Positions 24,401 to 36,722 of a stretch of 64,000 bases of DNA are shown here, piece after piece. The stretch's first letter is position 1. Each line of letters starts with the position of its first letter. Made by a program: the position numbers and the translations under genes. Location: positions 1,860,001 to 1,924,000 of the forward strand of contig JAUFSD010000004.1 in the NCBI GenBank assembly GCA_033030425.1, read 5' to 3'. This DNA comes from Verpa conica (taxonomy: Eukaryota; Ascomycota; Pezizomycetes; Pezizales; Morchellaceae). Under the pieces are notes generated by a model that was given only the letters and a program-made list of their open reading frames with translations, made no database searches and was not told where the DNA came from.

Positions 24401-27200
24401 GATCCTAAAGAGGTTTATCGCTAAACCGGCGGTGTAATCTTACTGTTTACTTCGTGTTCTGGTGCTAGGTTGGCGTAATAGCATTGGTATACTCAAAAGA
24501 TGAGGTAGGATACCTTCAGGGGATTGACTTGCTGATAAGTTCTGTTGACATTATCTTTGACTACCGAATATCTGCTAAAGGGATCGAGATACAATAAGCT
24601 CCATTTTTAGGTAGGAGACACATCACAGACGGCAAAGTCCGATGTTACAAAGGCGGCCAGCGGGGTGATTGGGGCTGTCGTGTGCAATAGACCTAATGTA
24701 GAGATTGTAGTGTCCGTGGAAAAGCACGAAGCTACTAAAGAGGAATGGCTAGGCACGGCTAAAATCGCATTAATCAGGATGCTTAATTCTATACCTTCGT
24801 GGACCTCAGAGACTGGTGGGAGCTTTGGTCTGGGCTTCCTGCACTGGTAGGGGGTATCTTGGGTAGTAGCGCCAAGATTAGGGCTTTTAGAGTATCAATT
24901 ATTGCGGTGAGCGAAAAATCTTAGGCGAAAGGACTGGAATTCATTTTGGCGTAGGGGTTTAGAGGTGGCGGCCACGGTGTTGGCATTAGAATTGTTGAAG
25001 TAGTGCTTGGCGGTGGATGTTTTGGAGAGTCTTGGTATTTAGGTGGGCAATGTGCAAGGTCTTAGGGATGTCTTACAATCCCGTCTTTCTACTCTATTGC
25101 TCTTGGCTAATGTTGGTTTGGAGTAAGATGGGTTCATAGAAACGTAGTGCTCTAGTAGGTCAATCTTAGTTACTAACCAAGGTTTCGATTCATGAGGTGC
25201 TCGATTTAGCTATAAAACATCCGAGGAAAAGCTCAACCGATAAGATAGTTAAGTATAGGATGGTAGTATTCTTTGCAAGTGCTCTAGTCTTCGCTGCCGA
25301 GTGTAGAAATACGAGGTACATATGAAATAGAAAACGAGGACTTGATTGACTACGTAGGAGGAGCCCTCTTAGACCTACTCTATGTGCCGAAATGCCTGTT
25401 CTAGGCGCCTCTCTATTGGACCACTTCTCTACCTTCTATCTGCCCGTAGCTATACCCACATGATAGCCCAGTAGAGTAAGAAGGATATAAAGAAACCCGA
25501 GCCTATCTAGGGCCTGAGCTGTATGTCTTGATTCATAATAGAGTTAAAGTTAGTGTCAGAAAGAATACGTGATACACGTGCCATCGTCCCAAGGTACAGA
25601 GATATCAGTAAGAACACCAAAAATAGTGGAACAAATTGTGATACCAACCGCAGTGTGCTTTTTCCCGCATATTCCATCCCGTCCCAAAGTCTTGGAACTT
25701 TCTTCAGGTACCGTACACTGCATTACAGCCCCCGGATGTTCGTCTTACCGACAATAATATTTGCAAGATTGCATGTCTTGTGCTTCGAGCAGTTAGCCCT
25801 CTGGCGGGAACATACAGTGCATGCTTCTACACCCCGCAGATGAATCGATCGAGTTTTTTTTTTTACACAAATATGTAGAGAACATACGTGTCACGTTCAA
25901 AGGCCGCATTTCTAAGCCCACGGACAGAGAAATCGCGGTGTAATACGCGATTACTACGACTTGTATTACTCGAAGAATCGAGCGAAGAGGAGGAAAGAGC
26001 TACCGAGAGTTCAGCGATGGAGCAGGCGCATGATTGTGAGGCGACATCTGGAGGATATTGGGGGATTGGGAACTGTCGACTCGGCGAGGTAAAAAGAACC
26101 TGGGACTGGTAGAGGCTTCTGATTTGCCTTGACCTTGTGAGTCTACAACTTACTGCGTGCATATGAGACTTGTACTTTGTTTTTCCTGCCCCGAGTATAT
26201 GTCTAAGATCTGGCCAACTAGAGCACGCATGCGGCCTTAAAGTGACCTCATGTGTCTATAATTATTCTCGACCCGGATTTGACAAGTCTGCTGTTACCTA
26301 ATACTAGGGGAGTACTGGGGGGGCACTGGGAGGGTACAGGCGAGGTACTTCAACGGTTGATGCGCTCTGATTGAATTCTATCTTATCTTATCTCATCCAT
26401 CAACTGCGGATATTACTCGGGGTTCGCTTACCCTCGTATCATTACCCAATAATTATCACCCATGGCTCCGATCTTCAGGAATAAGGTATGTATCCGGGGT
26501 ATGCATGAGTACGAGGCTCAGGGCTGGAAAAATATTTGGGCTTAATATGCACGTCAGCAAATAGGTCTTGGATAGGGTCGAGTCGGGGTCTCTGTCGCTG
26601 GCATCAACAAAGTCACGCTGCTCTGCTAAGTTGGGACTGCTTTGACAAAAGCAGTAATGGGACCGCGATACGTATCGATCAGCGCTGTGTTCCAAGCCCC
26701 CAACAGATATTTTAGGTAGCCGGCCAAGAGTCCTGATGCGAGGCTGCCTATTTTCTCACAGCCAAATTTGTTAACATGTTTACTCAATCCGACTGCGTGA
26801 GCGGAATAGTGAGTGGATTGGAGGAACAAGTTTATTCAACCTATAATAATGCTAATGTATGCATGAAAGAGTCAACGCCTTTTGGAGAAGAAATCATACA
26901 TGCTGCTTCCAATTACAGAATTTACTTACTGGAAGTTGCCGCCTCCAGTAGACCCCCCGTCTGTTGACTTCCCGATCTGAGACCTACTTTTAGACTTGTG
27001 TTCGAGGCTACCCCAAGTAAGGCTGTCTTAGTTGTCTTAGCTGTCGCTGATCTTTCGATAGATGACTTAAATTTTTTGGCCGACTTTGAACTATCGCTCG
27101 TACAGTCTTTTATAAAAGGGCTCAACAAGTACGTCTTGTGCTTCTCATCATCGAGCACTACAATCGCCATAGTCCAGAGACATATCGAAGTAACAGCAAA
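21455..27200. other. Long gene-free region, possible decayed element at 23040-24250
   Basis: 5.7 kb without a gene I can support. A GAAGAAA microsatellite lies around 22483-22502. From about 23040 to 24250 the sequence is visibly richer in GC than its flanks. It contains broken protein-like stretches, for example plus-strand QLEQLSSNFLRQQRQYMSFV near 23890, which may be remains of an old element or gene. A glutamate-rich frame at 25888-26112 has no ATG and no motif. The end of the region should hold the tyrosinase promoter. Confidence 0.5.
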
Positions 27201-28683
27201 ATGATAATTCCAACTCTGAAGACCACCTTGCGCGGTTGGCTGTTGACGCTCGCCGCTTGCTCCGCTGCCTCAATTCCTAGGTCAGAGGGCTGCACTAACC
27301 CTCCTGTGCGCAAAGAATGGTAATATTTTTCACTCTTTACTAGCCCTCTCTGATAATTGCTCTTCAAGAGAGAGTCGCGGAACATATTCTAACTTCGAAA
27401 AGGCGTACGTTGAGCGGTGCCGAACAATTGGAGTACATAAGGGCAGTGAAGTGCCTCCAGGAATTACCTGCTAAGTCTACTGGGACAACTCCTGGTGCCG
27501 TATCTCGGTTCGACGACTTTGTAGCAGTTCATATTAAGCAGGCAGACTACATTCACTTTGTGGTATGTTCACCATTATATTCAATCATATTGGAAATCAC
27601 GTTTTGACTTACTTGTTTCGCATAGGGCCACACACACCCATGGTAGGGCTAATCTTCCTTCTAGATTTTGTGGAGATATATCTAACACCCCTCAAGGCAT
27701 AGGTATTTACTTGGAGCCTACGAAAAGGCGTTGATAGATGAATGCCATTATACCGGGGGACAACCGTAAGCCATACTCTACCTGTCAATGCCTGGACCTA
27801 CCAGCACCAGTTTATACTAATATTCGGTAATATTCTTTTTAGGTATTGGGATTGGACCAAAGATTCATCAACCCAGGATGCTTTCCTGGCCTCACCTATC
27901 TTCGACCCAATTTATGGCTTCGGGGGCAATGGACCTTGGATTGAAGAGAGCGTTAACGCCTATCCTCCAGCCCCCGGGCGAACCGGTGGAGGCTGTGTGA
28001 CTGATGGCCCTTTCAAAGACCAAGTTCTTCATCTAGGACCCAACCACAACGTTGAGCGGAACGACAGGTGCCTTACAAGGGATTTCTCTCCGTGGATTGC
28101 AACTACATTCCTATCAAAGGATTTGACCGACGAGACAATGAGGCAGAAGGATTTTGGATGGTTTGACTTGAAGGCCCAAGGAATTCTCACTGCAATTCAG
28201 TTGTACAGATACCATGGTGGCGGTCACCTTGCAATTGGTGGAGAACTCGGCGCGGTATGTATACACTGTTTTTTTTTGCTACTATGAGTACAAGCCCGGC
28301 TAATGAATCTTGGATATCTCAGCTTGCCAACGTCTGGTCCAGCCCTAATGGTAAGCTCATAAATGCCCTATCTTTTCATAAGATTGAGATTTGCTAAGCG
28401 GTTTTTAGATCCCCTCTTCTATCTTTTCCACGGCGAGATGGATCACCTTTGGTGGAAATGGCAGAAGGCCAACCTTAAGGATCGTTTGTACGATATCTCT
28501 GGGCCAATTGTTCCGTTCGACTTTCCCTTTGGCAACAAGTCTGAGCTTTCTCGAGGAAACATTACTCTGGCTTGGCCGATCCACTTGAACGAGGTCGCAC
28601 CTGAGGTGCCTACGAGCGAGCTTATGGATATCATGGGAGGGACCTTGTGCTATGACTATGAAGACAATGATGACCATGAATAA
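27201..28683 (+). CDS. Secreted short-type tyrosinase / catechol oxidase (seven exons)
   Basis: Predicted exons: 27201-27319, 27403-27562, 27626-27642, 27697-27765, 27843-28254, 28323-28350, 28409-28683 (359 residues, all phases consistent). An N-terminal signal peptide is visible (LRGWLLTLAACSAAS). The CuA site has His83, His91 and His100 (VAVHIKQADYIHFVGHTHPWHRY after splicing). The CuB site has the HGGGH pair, and DPLFYLFHGEMDHLWWKWQ supplies the third His. The 8/9 spacing of the CuA histidines matches the Aspergillus oryzae AoCO4 short-tyrosinase class (from memory). The protein ends soon after CuB, without the C-terminal lid domain of classical tyrosinases. It should be a type-3 copper enzyme oxidising phenols or catechols outside the cell. 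The 17-nt third exon is required to rebuild the copper motif. Confidence 0.92.
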
Positions 28684-30815
28684 TTTACGATTGAATGTAC
28701 CGAACTCGGGGGGACAACTTAGCCTTATTTGGCATTAACATAGTTGATCGCTCGACGACGACGACTTGACTACTTTTCTCTTTTGTTTATTTAATTATGC
28801 AGATGACGAGGATATGGGAGTTATGGGATAGTTAAACAAAATAAAATTATAATACGCATTTGGTATATTTATTCCCGTAGGTCGCTTAATTGGTGTTATG
28901 GAGCTGTCAATAGGCTAGACTCCCATATGCATACTCTAGTGGGAAACTAGAATTGTGCCGCCTACCAGATTCAAACCTGGTGATTAATATTTCGGAACTG
29001 GCTAGATTATGTGTAATGACTTTTGGAGTGCTTGGAATAAAATATAGTTAGGGTTAGTGTTTTATTCTGATTTTCCGACTACCTCGTCGACTCTCATCAA
29101 GCCGCGCGAGGTTAGTTATGAAGGAAAAGACTAGTTTATATATTATCTAAATAGCTCTTTCCCACATTACCCTTTAATTAGCTTTTCATTATACTTTACT
29201 ACTAATACGTTAAGCTGGCGTTATAGTACACTGAGTGTGTTATGTCTTAAGTATTCATTTTGAAACCCCCGCCATGAATAGAATCTGATTGCTCCTAAAT
29301 ATATATAAATGGTGGTGTATATAAACCGATAGAGTTTGTTTCAAGTTTGTTAATATCTTGACGGGATTAGCTCACTGTAGTCTAGACGTGGGGTTAAATT
29401 ACGGCTACTAGCCTCCGTAATTTCTTCAACAATGCCTATGAGCCGATTGGAGCCTATTTCGAAAACTATCATATAATTCACTGGCCTGTCGGTAGGCTTA
29501 AGTGCTATCTAAGACAAGGTAGTAGGTACTATCCTGCTAAGTACTAGTCCATAGGGCCCGACCTGTCAATTGGTAATTGGTTTGGTTACGTGCTTAGTAC
29601 TCGCGGTGCCAGATTTGATGTTGGTCACGTGGTTAAGTTCTGTGGTCAGCTTACTACTAGCGATGCCGAAAAGTGAATGGGTCATGTGACCGTATCTAGG
29701 TGTGAGAAAAGATTACACACTGTGTACTCGTCATGTGACCCACTCACTTTTCGGCACCGCTAGTAGTAGCTAGTCACATGATCAACATTAGGTTCGGAAT
29801 CGTGAGCAATTGTGGGCTATTTTTCATAGTTTGTGTGCTAGGAAGTATTTCTTATCGGTATAGATTTACTGAGGGTTACTACATGTTTTTTCCGGTTGGG
29901 GGTATTTTTTTTACTTAATTTTTAAGTAGTTCTACGGCAGCGGCCAGTTGTTAGAGGCTACTTGTCTCTCGCGTGAAGCACTCACCCGCTTGTATACATA
30001 TATACTAAATTTATGATCGAGCTTTAATAGGCTTGGTTGTGGAATTACTGCTCCTAATATAGAAGGAGGTTATCTGTGGATAAAGTAAATACTTTATTTT
30101 CACCTTATGAACCCTAGGGCTAGAGGTTATTACGTTCAGAACAGATATAATAGGAGCCTAATAACTCCCCTAAATGAAATACTTTTAATCAATTATCTAC
30201 AGGGACTGCAACTTTTCATAATAAACGTACGGGTGTGCTCCGTTTCTATTACTAAAGTTAAGGGTAAGTTCCCGCACCCACATCGTTACAGTACTACACA
30301 AAATGAAACGTAGCCGGACGAGAGCCCGATTTATACCCAGACAAGCACAGTACTTAGATTAACGGGGCGAGGGTGGTGTATATGCTCTCTGAATACAACG
30401 GAAGATTTACTTCTATATGTTTAATATACCCGAGAGACTAGTAATTGCTTCTAAATCTAATATAAGACTCATTAGCACGGACAAAAACTACTATATGCAG
30501 CCTGTTACCGCCTAATATTCTGCAGCAGGTGCTGATTACTAAATATCATGGTTCCCTTTTACGGCTAGGTGCTGACTGTGTGACATATAATTACCGCCAT
30601 GGGACCCGACCCGGCTCAAGTACTTGGGTGCCTGAGCTATACAGGGGGTGATCTAGGTAATAAATACCGAGAGAAACCCACTAAGGGGGAGTGAATGTAT
30701 TTTTCGTGCTCTACATCTCGCTAGTTGACTGTTTTCCGTTCCCGTGTTAATTCCACTCACGAGCCTGTCCGACTTCCAAATCACTGATCCACCGGGTCCA
30801 ATCGAACTAGATATC
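28684..30815. other. Intergenic with a small inverted-repeat element
   Basis: About 2.1 kb of AT-rich sequence between the tyrosinase and the zinc-finger gene. Apart from the inverted repeat at 29619-29790, I see nothing coding. A tRNA-like T arm on the minus strand near 28950-28975 has no matching acceptor stem. Confidence 0.5.
29619..29790. repeat. MITE-like inverted repeat
   Basis: Left arm 29619-29690 and right arm 29731-29790 are imperfect reverse complements. They share the cores TACTACTAGCGRTGCCGAAA and GTGGGTCATGTGAC, separated by about 40 nt. The left arm has some extra bases near GTTAAGTTCTGTGG. Size and structure fit a small non-autonomous element or a relic of one. No target-site duplication was established. 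Confidence 0.7.
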
Positions 30816-31340
30816 ATGTCCTCCTCGAAATTCCACTGTTATGAGTGCGACAAAGACTTTGTGAATCAGAAGGCTCTGAGTAATCATCTAAACTCTTCAA
30901 AACACGGGCCGGATTATCATTGTGATGATTGCGACTCAGATTTCAAGAGCCAGCACGCCCTTAACAATCATCTTGGATCACGACACTATTGCGATGACTG
31001 TGAGAAGGAGTTTGGGGATGAACAGGCGTTGAAAAATCATCTCGGCTCTTCAGTACATGCCTCAGATAACCACTGTGATGAATGCGACAGGGACTTTATC
31101 AATGAGCAAGCTCTAAAAAATCACCTCAACTCGCGGATCCATAAACCCGATTACTCCTGTGACGAATGCGACAAGGAGTTTGATAGTAAGCGTGCTCTGG
31201 AGCAGCATATGAGTGCTGTTAAGCACGGCTTTAAGTTTCGCTGCGATGAGTGCTCTAAAAGTTTCACTACTCGGGATTTGAGGGTGGTACATAGTGCCAC
31301 GCATGCCATCGCCCGGCTGAAAAAAAAAAACCTTGTGTAA
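30816..31340 (+). CDS. Six-finger C2H2 zinc-finger protein
   Basis: A single exon of 174 residues starts at the ATG MSSSKFHCYEC; the frame extends upstream only to a GTG. Six C2H2-like fingers follow one another almost without linkers, each opening as CDECDxxF or CDDCxxxF, with x12 spacing to His and HxxxxH or similar ends. Linkers are not the canonical TGEKP type, and the fingers are very acidic, as in some fungal small C2H2 proteins of unknown role. DNA or RNA binding is possible but unproven. A run of eleven A (31320-31330) near the end makes the last residues (KKKNLV) prone to slippage. No neighbouring gene suggests a partner. Confidence 0.82.
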   Translation: MSSSKFHCYECDKDFVNQKALSNHLNSSKHGPDYHCDDCDSDFKSQHALNNHLGSRHYCDDCEKEFGDEQALKNHLGSSVHASDNHCDECDRDFINEQALKNHLNSRIHKPDYSCDECDKEFDSKRALEQHMSAVKHGFKFRCDECSKSFTTRDLRVVHSATHAIARLKKKNLV

Positions 31341-32302
31341 GAGTACAAGTAGTCCTATATGCAGTGTACGGCTGTGGGATAAGAGGTGTAAAATCTAAGG
31401 CTCGTGGATAGTTTCTGTTTTTTTTCCTCTCGATTTCCTTCGGTGTTGCATATTATTTTATGTAGAAGTTTCATCTACTGTTTATTTTAACCCCTGAGAG
31501 TAGGGGATTTCTTAACATTCCTACCCAAGTATACCAGCATTTTCATTAGCCTAAGCAGAGCATTCCCTCCCTATTTCTTTGCTACTCAGAGGGCTGTAGA
31601 TGAACCAATACGAATCTAGCTATGGGTAGGGCCCCTAAGAGTATCGCTTCGAGCTTAGCCTAGCTAGGAAATAGGTATAGTTTATACTTATGTATACTGT
31701 AGTACTATAGTGTAAAACGTAACAAATATATACGTATAGCAAGAGGGATTGAGCAGAGTGTAGTTTGAAGTAGAATTGCTCTCCTAGCTCTTAATACTAG
31801 GCAAGATTTACATTAGCACTTAGTACCTAACTAGTGGGGGCCTATGAAGCTATAGAAATTAGTGTAGGGGCGGGATTTAGCCATAGGTACCACAAATCGC
31901 TAGAGAAGTAACTTTTATTATTCTAATGCAATTGTGTCTAGCTATTACTAACCGAATAGTTTTCTAGGGTGATGTAAGGTGGAGGACATGTTTTCTTTGT
32001 CTATAATTCCCGTATAAGAAATACTATCGGTTATTATAAGAATTATTTTAGTATATATTAAAGTTACTACTATGGAGACTTGAAAGACACTCGAGCATAA
32101 CGAATTAAACAATAGCCTTAATTGGAACTTCATCTATTCTATCCACAGTATTCCTGTATAGCTCTCAATTACATAATGGTAGAGTGTCATAGAAGGGAAA
32201 TTCTATATCAATATTCTTCATTGGACAAATTTCCTATTTTTTGTGATATATTCAAGTATTCTATCTTACACCCCCGGAGTAGCTTGATTGAGGTATTCTA
32301 CA
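31341..32302. other. Intergenic, no gene seen
   Basis: About 960 bp, AT-rich. It lies downstream of both the zinc-finger gene and the minus-strand NACHT gene. I looked here for a continuation of the NACHT protein (ankyrin, WD40 or TPR units) on the minus strand and found none. Confidence 0.55.
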
Positions 32303-35058
32303 TTAGGTGACAGCATAAGATATATCTCTAGGTGGGGTTACTTTCATCTCTTCAATTAGAGTAGGTTCCACGTGGAGCATCGACGCCAATACGTCTTTGA
32401 CCTCCAACTCAGTGTCCAAGTCGCACAATGCCTCGATCTGTCGTTTAACCAACAAAAACCTATCGGATTAACTAGTCAGTATGTTTCTATAGTAGCCATA
32501 AATTTGCCTGCCTTACGTTCCGTTAGCATTTTGTTGAAGAGTGGAACAGATAAGCTTCTCAAGCTCCTCATCGACATTGCCCCCTAAAAATTTTTGATTC
32601 TCAATCCGTTGGCGAACCGAGAACTCCACAAACCGGTGGATATCCTGGGCATTCTCCGTAGCATCGATAAGGAAGTTTTGCACATTCTTGAAAGAACGGA
32701 TAATATCAGGCTTATCCTGGCTGGATACAAATATCTTGACCGGATTATTCGGTGATGCAGCAATCTCTTTTAGAGCGTCAAGTAACCCTTCTCTTTTTTG
32801 TGGGTCACACTCGTCCAGAGCGTCAATAATAATTGTGGTTTGCGGGCAGGTTTTTAGGAGGTCTATGATTAGCCCCTTGCTTTCTTGGAGCGCCATACCT
32901 CCCGATACGAATGCCTCCCCTTTCCTACGCTCGTACTCGCTGATAACGAGTTGATGTATTGAATGGGCATCAGCTCTATAGGAGAGTTGTTTGAGAATTG
33001 CTCTAAAGATAAAATCCGGGTCTCGTCTCTTTCTCTTATCGCGGTTGCAATAGAAATAGGCAAATCCCTCACTCTGATTGTGCCCCTTGAGATCGTTGAG
33101 TAAGTGATTCACCACCAGCGATCTATCTTGAAATTAGCTTCTATATGTATATTTCAGGGTTTAGGGGGCCACAGGGAGTACCTACGTGAGCTTTGTCTTC
33201 CCCGTACCAGCTACACGCTCTATGTTAGATATTCCTATATGTTTTTTTTCCTTCATAGTAGGTATAGGGGCAACTTACGGGCCCCACGTAGCCAGAGCAT
33301 CCCTGATGTATACGGTTTCTTCCATTCCTTGAAAATATCTTTTTCAAGAAACCAATTGCCCGTTTGTTCCACTCTTCCTTTGCTAGCTTTGTCGTGGTGT
33401 TGTTTGTAGGTAATCTTAGAGAGCCACGTGAGAATCTCGACCCGCTTTGACTCTGATTATGTAACAAGTTTAATTAATGGCGCTGCTCGAGAATTATAGG
33501 TATTAATAATTGGATAGCAAACCTTCTAAAGCACGGTGTAAGTCGGAAACATTTGAGTGTATGATCGTCAGAGGGTTTTCTATATCCACAAGAATATCCC
33601 GAAGCTTTTGTAATTCAGCTGTAGATTCAACATCAAGTCAGCTGATTGGACCTTTCCGATGATCAAGTAATTAAGCATGGCTACTTGCCTGTGATCTCTT
33701 TATGTTCGAGCCTTGCGCCTATCCATCGCCCAGGTGGCCTAAGTTAGTATTACAAAGCACATCACAAGACATAGGTGCTAGTTGCCTCCTTAACTTACAT
33801 GATGCTTCCGCTTGGCTTGCTGTTTTAATAACCTCCTTTTCCTTTCTATCCATCTCGTCAAGTGATGGTTCAATCCCCCCGATATCGAATATACTAGTCA
33901 CCATACGGACTATTGTAGTTTTTTTCATGTTAGATAGTCTTCAATCGTATGAGGAAGAAGGTCTCTGTGAAGCTTTAGGGTACCCGTAGAATTATAGGTA
34001 AATAATCAAGAATACGTACCCGCTGTGTTTTGTTCATAGAACCTTTTGGCCTTAGAAAGAGTTCTTAGAACAGTCATGTAGAGGGAGACTAATTCATTCT
34101 CAAGATGTCTGAATACTGCGCCATTGTTTTCCGGCTTCAGATACAAGCCCTCGTAGATTGAACATCGGTCCATCAATACAGCTATCCTCTCAAGTGCAAT
34201 TAGGATTGACCCCATCTTTGCATTGTCTCCCCCGATAACCTATCATATATTAGTAATCACACGCAGATACAATAGGTGACAGGACGTAAAGTTAGTCCCA
34301 ATGTCAAATGGGTCATACATGAAGGAGAAATTTGAATGCCTCCCAGGGCAATGCCGCATGCGCTGTATCAAGCTGAACGAGAAAATTCCCTATTTGCTGG
34401 AATTTTCTTATCCAGGTAAGTAATTTATCCGCTACGTCGCGCAAGACAATAATCTCCCCATTGTAGGTTAGCTTCCACTGCTTCTCAATGCAGATGTCTC
34501 TTTTCTCTTTCGTTATATCTATAATCTTCTGGAGTGTATCGGGCTTATTCGAGTCCCCAAGGTTCAGCGCCTGTTGGTCACGTTCCGACAGAGCCTCAAA
34601 CGCCTTCTCCCACAATAGGTATCGCGCTTGGGGCCCTAAGGTAGGAGGAGGCGGGGGATCTGGAATAGAGGGGGGTTGAGGTTTAAGTGGAGAGATTGAT
34701 AGAGCAACGGAATTCAGTATATGCGCGGGGATACTAATCGGTAGAGCCAGATGGCGGCTAGGAACTGTTGCTATAGGTGCTGCAAGTACCACCGAGGATA
34801 TAATACCTCCATTTAACGAGCCGAGGGCACTTGGTTGCGGATCTTCCGGCGCAAAATAAGAACCTATCGATTTGAGAGCTATTTTGACTCTTTCGGACTT
34901 TCGCCTATGGATCTCTGTTGTGAAGCTGGTCGTTGAGATATTCGTAACTAATAATGATCAGCCATTCTAGCTATGACCTTAAAAGCGGGGCTTGGGCGAA
35001 TGCACGAACCAGATGCAGAAAGAGGATGTTTCCTGTGAGAGGGGCTATATGCTTGCAT
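32303..35058 (-). CDS. NACHT STAND protein, no C-terminal repeat domain (nine exons)
   Basis: Predicted exons, 5' to 3': 35058-35010, 34947-34319, 34239-34020, 33909-33799, 33618-33523, 33452-33279, 33210-33186, 33122-32517, 32459-32303 (688 residues; all phases agree). The N-terminal region matches the fungal NACHT_N-type domain: FEALSERDQQALN, DICIEKQWKLTYNGEIIVLRD, HAALPWEAFKFLL and LVSLYMTVLRTLSKAKRFYE. It is followed by EILTWLSKI and GNWFLEKDIFKEW. The P-loop LWLRGAPGTGKTKLT is assembled over exons 6-8; the Walker B is TTIIIDALDECD. It ends soon after NGTFLLVKRQIEALCDLDTE with no ankyrin, WD40 or TPR units. By family it would be a nucleotide-switched signalling ATPase. The first exon and start are the least certain part. 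The early end could be truncation. Confidence 0.82.
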
Positions 35059-36722
35059 CTTATCTAACTGGAAAGCTTAGAGCTGCTAAATTTTAGCTAG
35101 AAGCAGAAAAGGTGGCCGTGCCACAACTGGAGGCTAGGAATGTCTTTAGTACCCACCTATATATTTTTGCTTCAGGTTTGGCGTTGAGGTTTCAGTTGGG
35201 AAGATGGCGCTACTACATAAGCGTATCCAGATATAAGACGTAGGAATAGTAAGGCGTATTGCCTGTAGAAACCAGTAGTTTAGTTTTTTGGCGTTAGGGG
35301 CCTGTGTGAGAGAAATGGAGCGGTGATATAGGTTGACTGTAATCAAAAGAGAAAAAAACAACTGCGCAGCGGGATCACGTCTTCTGCGCAAATTTATGCC
35401 AAGATTACAGCTAGATATGTACTGGTGCCATACAACCCCATCAGGGAGCTGAACTATCGTTTTATCTGCGAATACGTCATATAGCATAAAGTATCAGTTG
35501 AAGTGGGGAAAGCCATGGGGTGGTTGATACGTGGACTGAGGCTGAGAGTAAAGTACGGCCCGATTTCATATACGCCTAGTCTAGGCCAGTTGATTATCCC
35601 CGGGGTAGTAATTTGTTCGTGGCTATTCGTAATTAAGCCACAAGTATATTTCCTACTATGCTTGGGGTACCTGAGACTTTACAGTGCACAGGAAACATCC
35701 CATACTTAATTCTATAGAAGAGATTTCCCTAGCTTTTTTGAGGAGAGACAGTAGCAGATATCAACGCTATAATTATGGGTATTTCTTTATGGTGGGGCAT
35801 CCTATCAGGGAATCAAAAGAATAAATTTACTACTTGAATAACTGTTGCACGGCATTCTTTCTCACCTCTGCTGCTCGGCCAATAGTAGGGGCGAGCGGGC
35901 ATGAGTGGGGCGCGAGAACGGGGGCAATGCGTTGTAACCGTACCACCAACTTGGTAATTAAACGAGAGAAATTATCGTGCATAAAACAGAAAATCATGAG
36001 GTTCGGTGTTTGCAACGCTAGGAGCTACATCTTATTCTATAGGCCACATCATTGCTAGGGTAGGTCTCCAAGGCCAACGGAGTATCTCATATCCGATGAG
36101 AGCCTCACAGAAGAGATTATCAGGGTCTGTCGGGCATCCTACTCTTCACATAGGCCATCGGTAAAGTATGGCTAGCGTATGCCCGGAGTATTGTTTTACT
36201 TGAGAAGCCAGCACAGGCAGGGATAACATACAGATGGAATAGGCTGAAGTGATGGCACTAGCACTAATGGGATACATATCATGGTCAAGCATCTGCCTAC
36301 TTACGGCTCGAAAGTGGTAGCCTTTTATTGTATCCCTGTACTCTGGCCTCCTATCGGGTCGGTTTCTAGGTTCTATAATATAATTTAGCTGCCTAAAAGG
36401 TACTCCACGAGATAGAGACTACTCATCTACTAATTCGTTAGACGGTAGCCAGATGGGTTAGGGTTGGTCAATCTAATCTAATCTTATCTGATTATGCACT
36501 AATTACCTCATAGCAGGCCAAGCGGGATTATATAATACGCAGCTGTCGATCCGTGGCTTTGTCGGGGTTCTCACCAAAACTTGAAGGTTGAAAGAGCCTC
36601 AATATCCCCTTTGCAGCTTTTGACAAGAGGGGGTGCTAGTCCACATTTCTACCTATACCACATATTCTGCCCTCCACGCTTTACCAAAGATCTGGTTTCA
36701 ACACCCAACCTACTCAGCTCTC
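35059..36722. other. Intergenic between divergent NACHT and HET genes
   Basis: About 1.66 kb lies between two genes read away from each other, so it should hold both promoters. Frames here have no motif. Nothing else was recognised. Confidence 0.55.

Noticed and set aside
25863..26162. Gene in the 25.9-kb region (either strand)
   Set aside because: The plus frame has no ATG, the peptide is a short Glu/Ser-rich stretch, and no splice partner was found.
28940..28985. T-arm-like hairpin ACCAGATTCAAACCTGGT
   Set aside because: A matching acceptor stem and anticodon arm could not be built on either strand.
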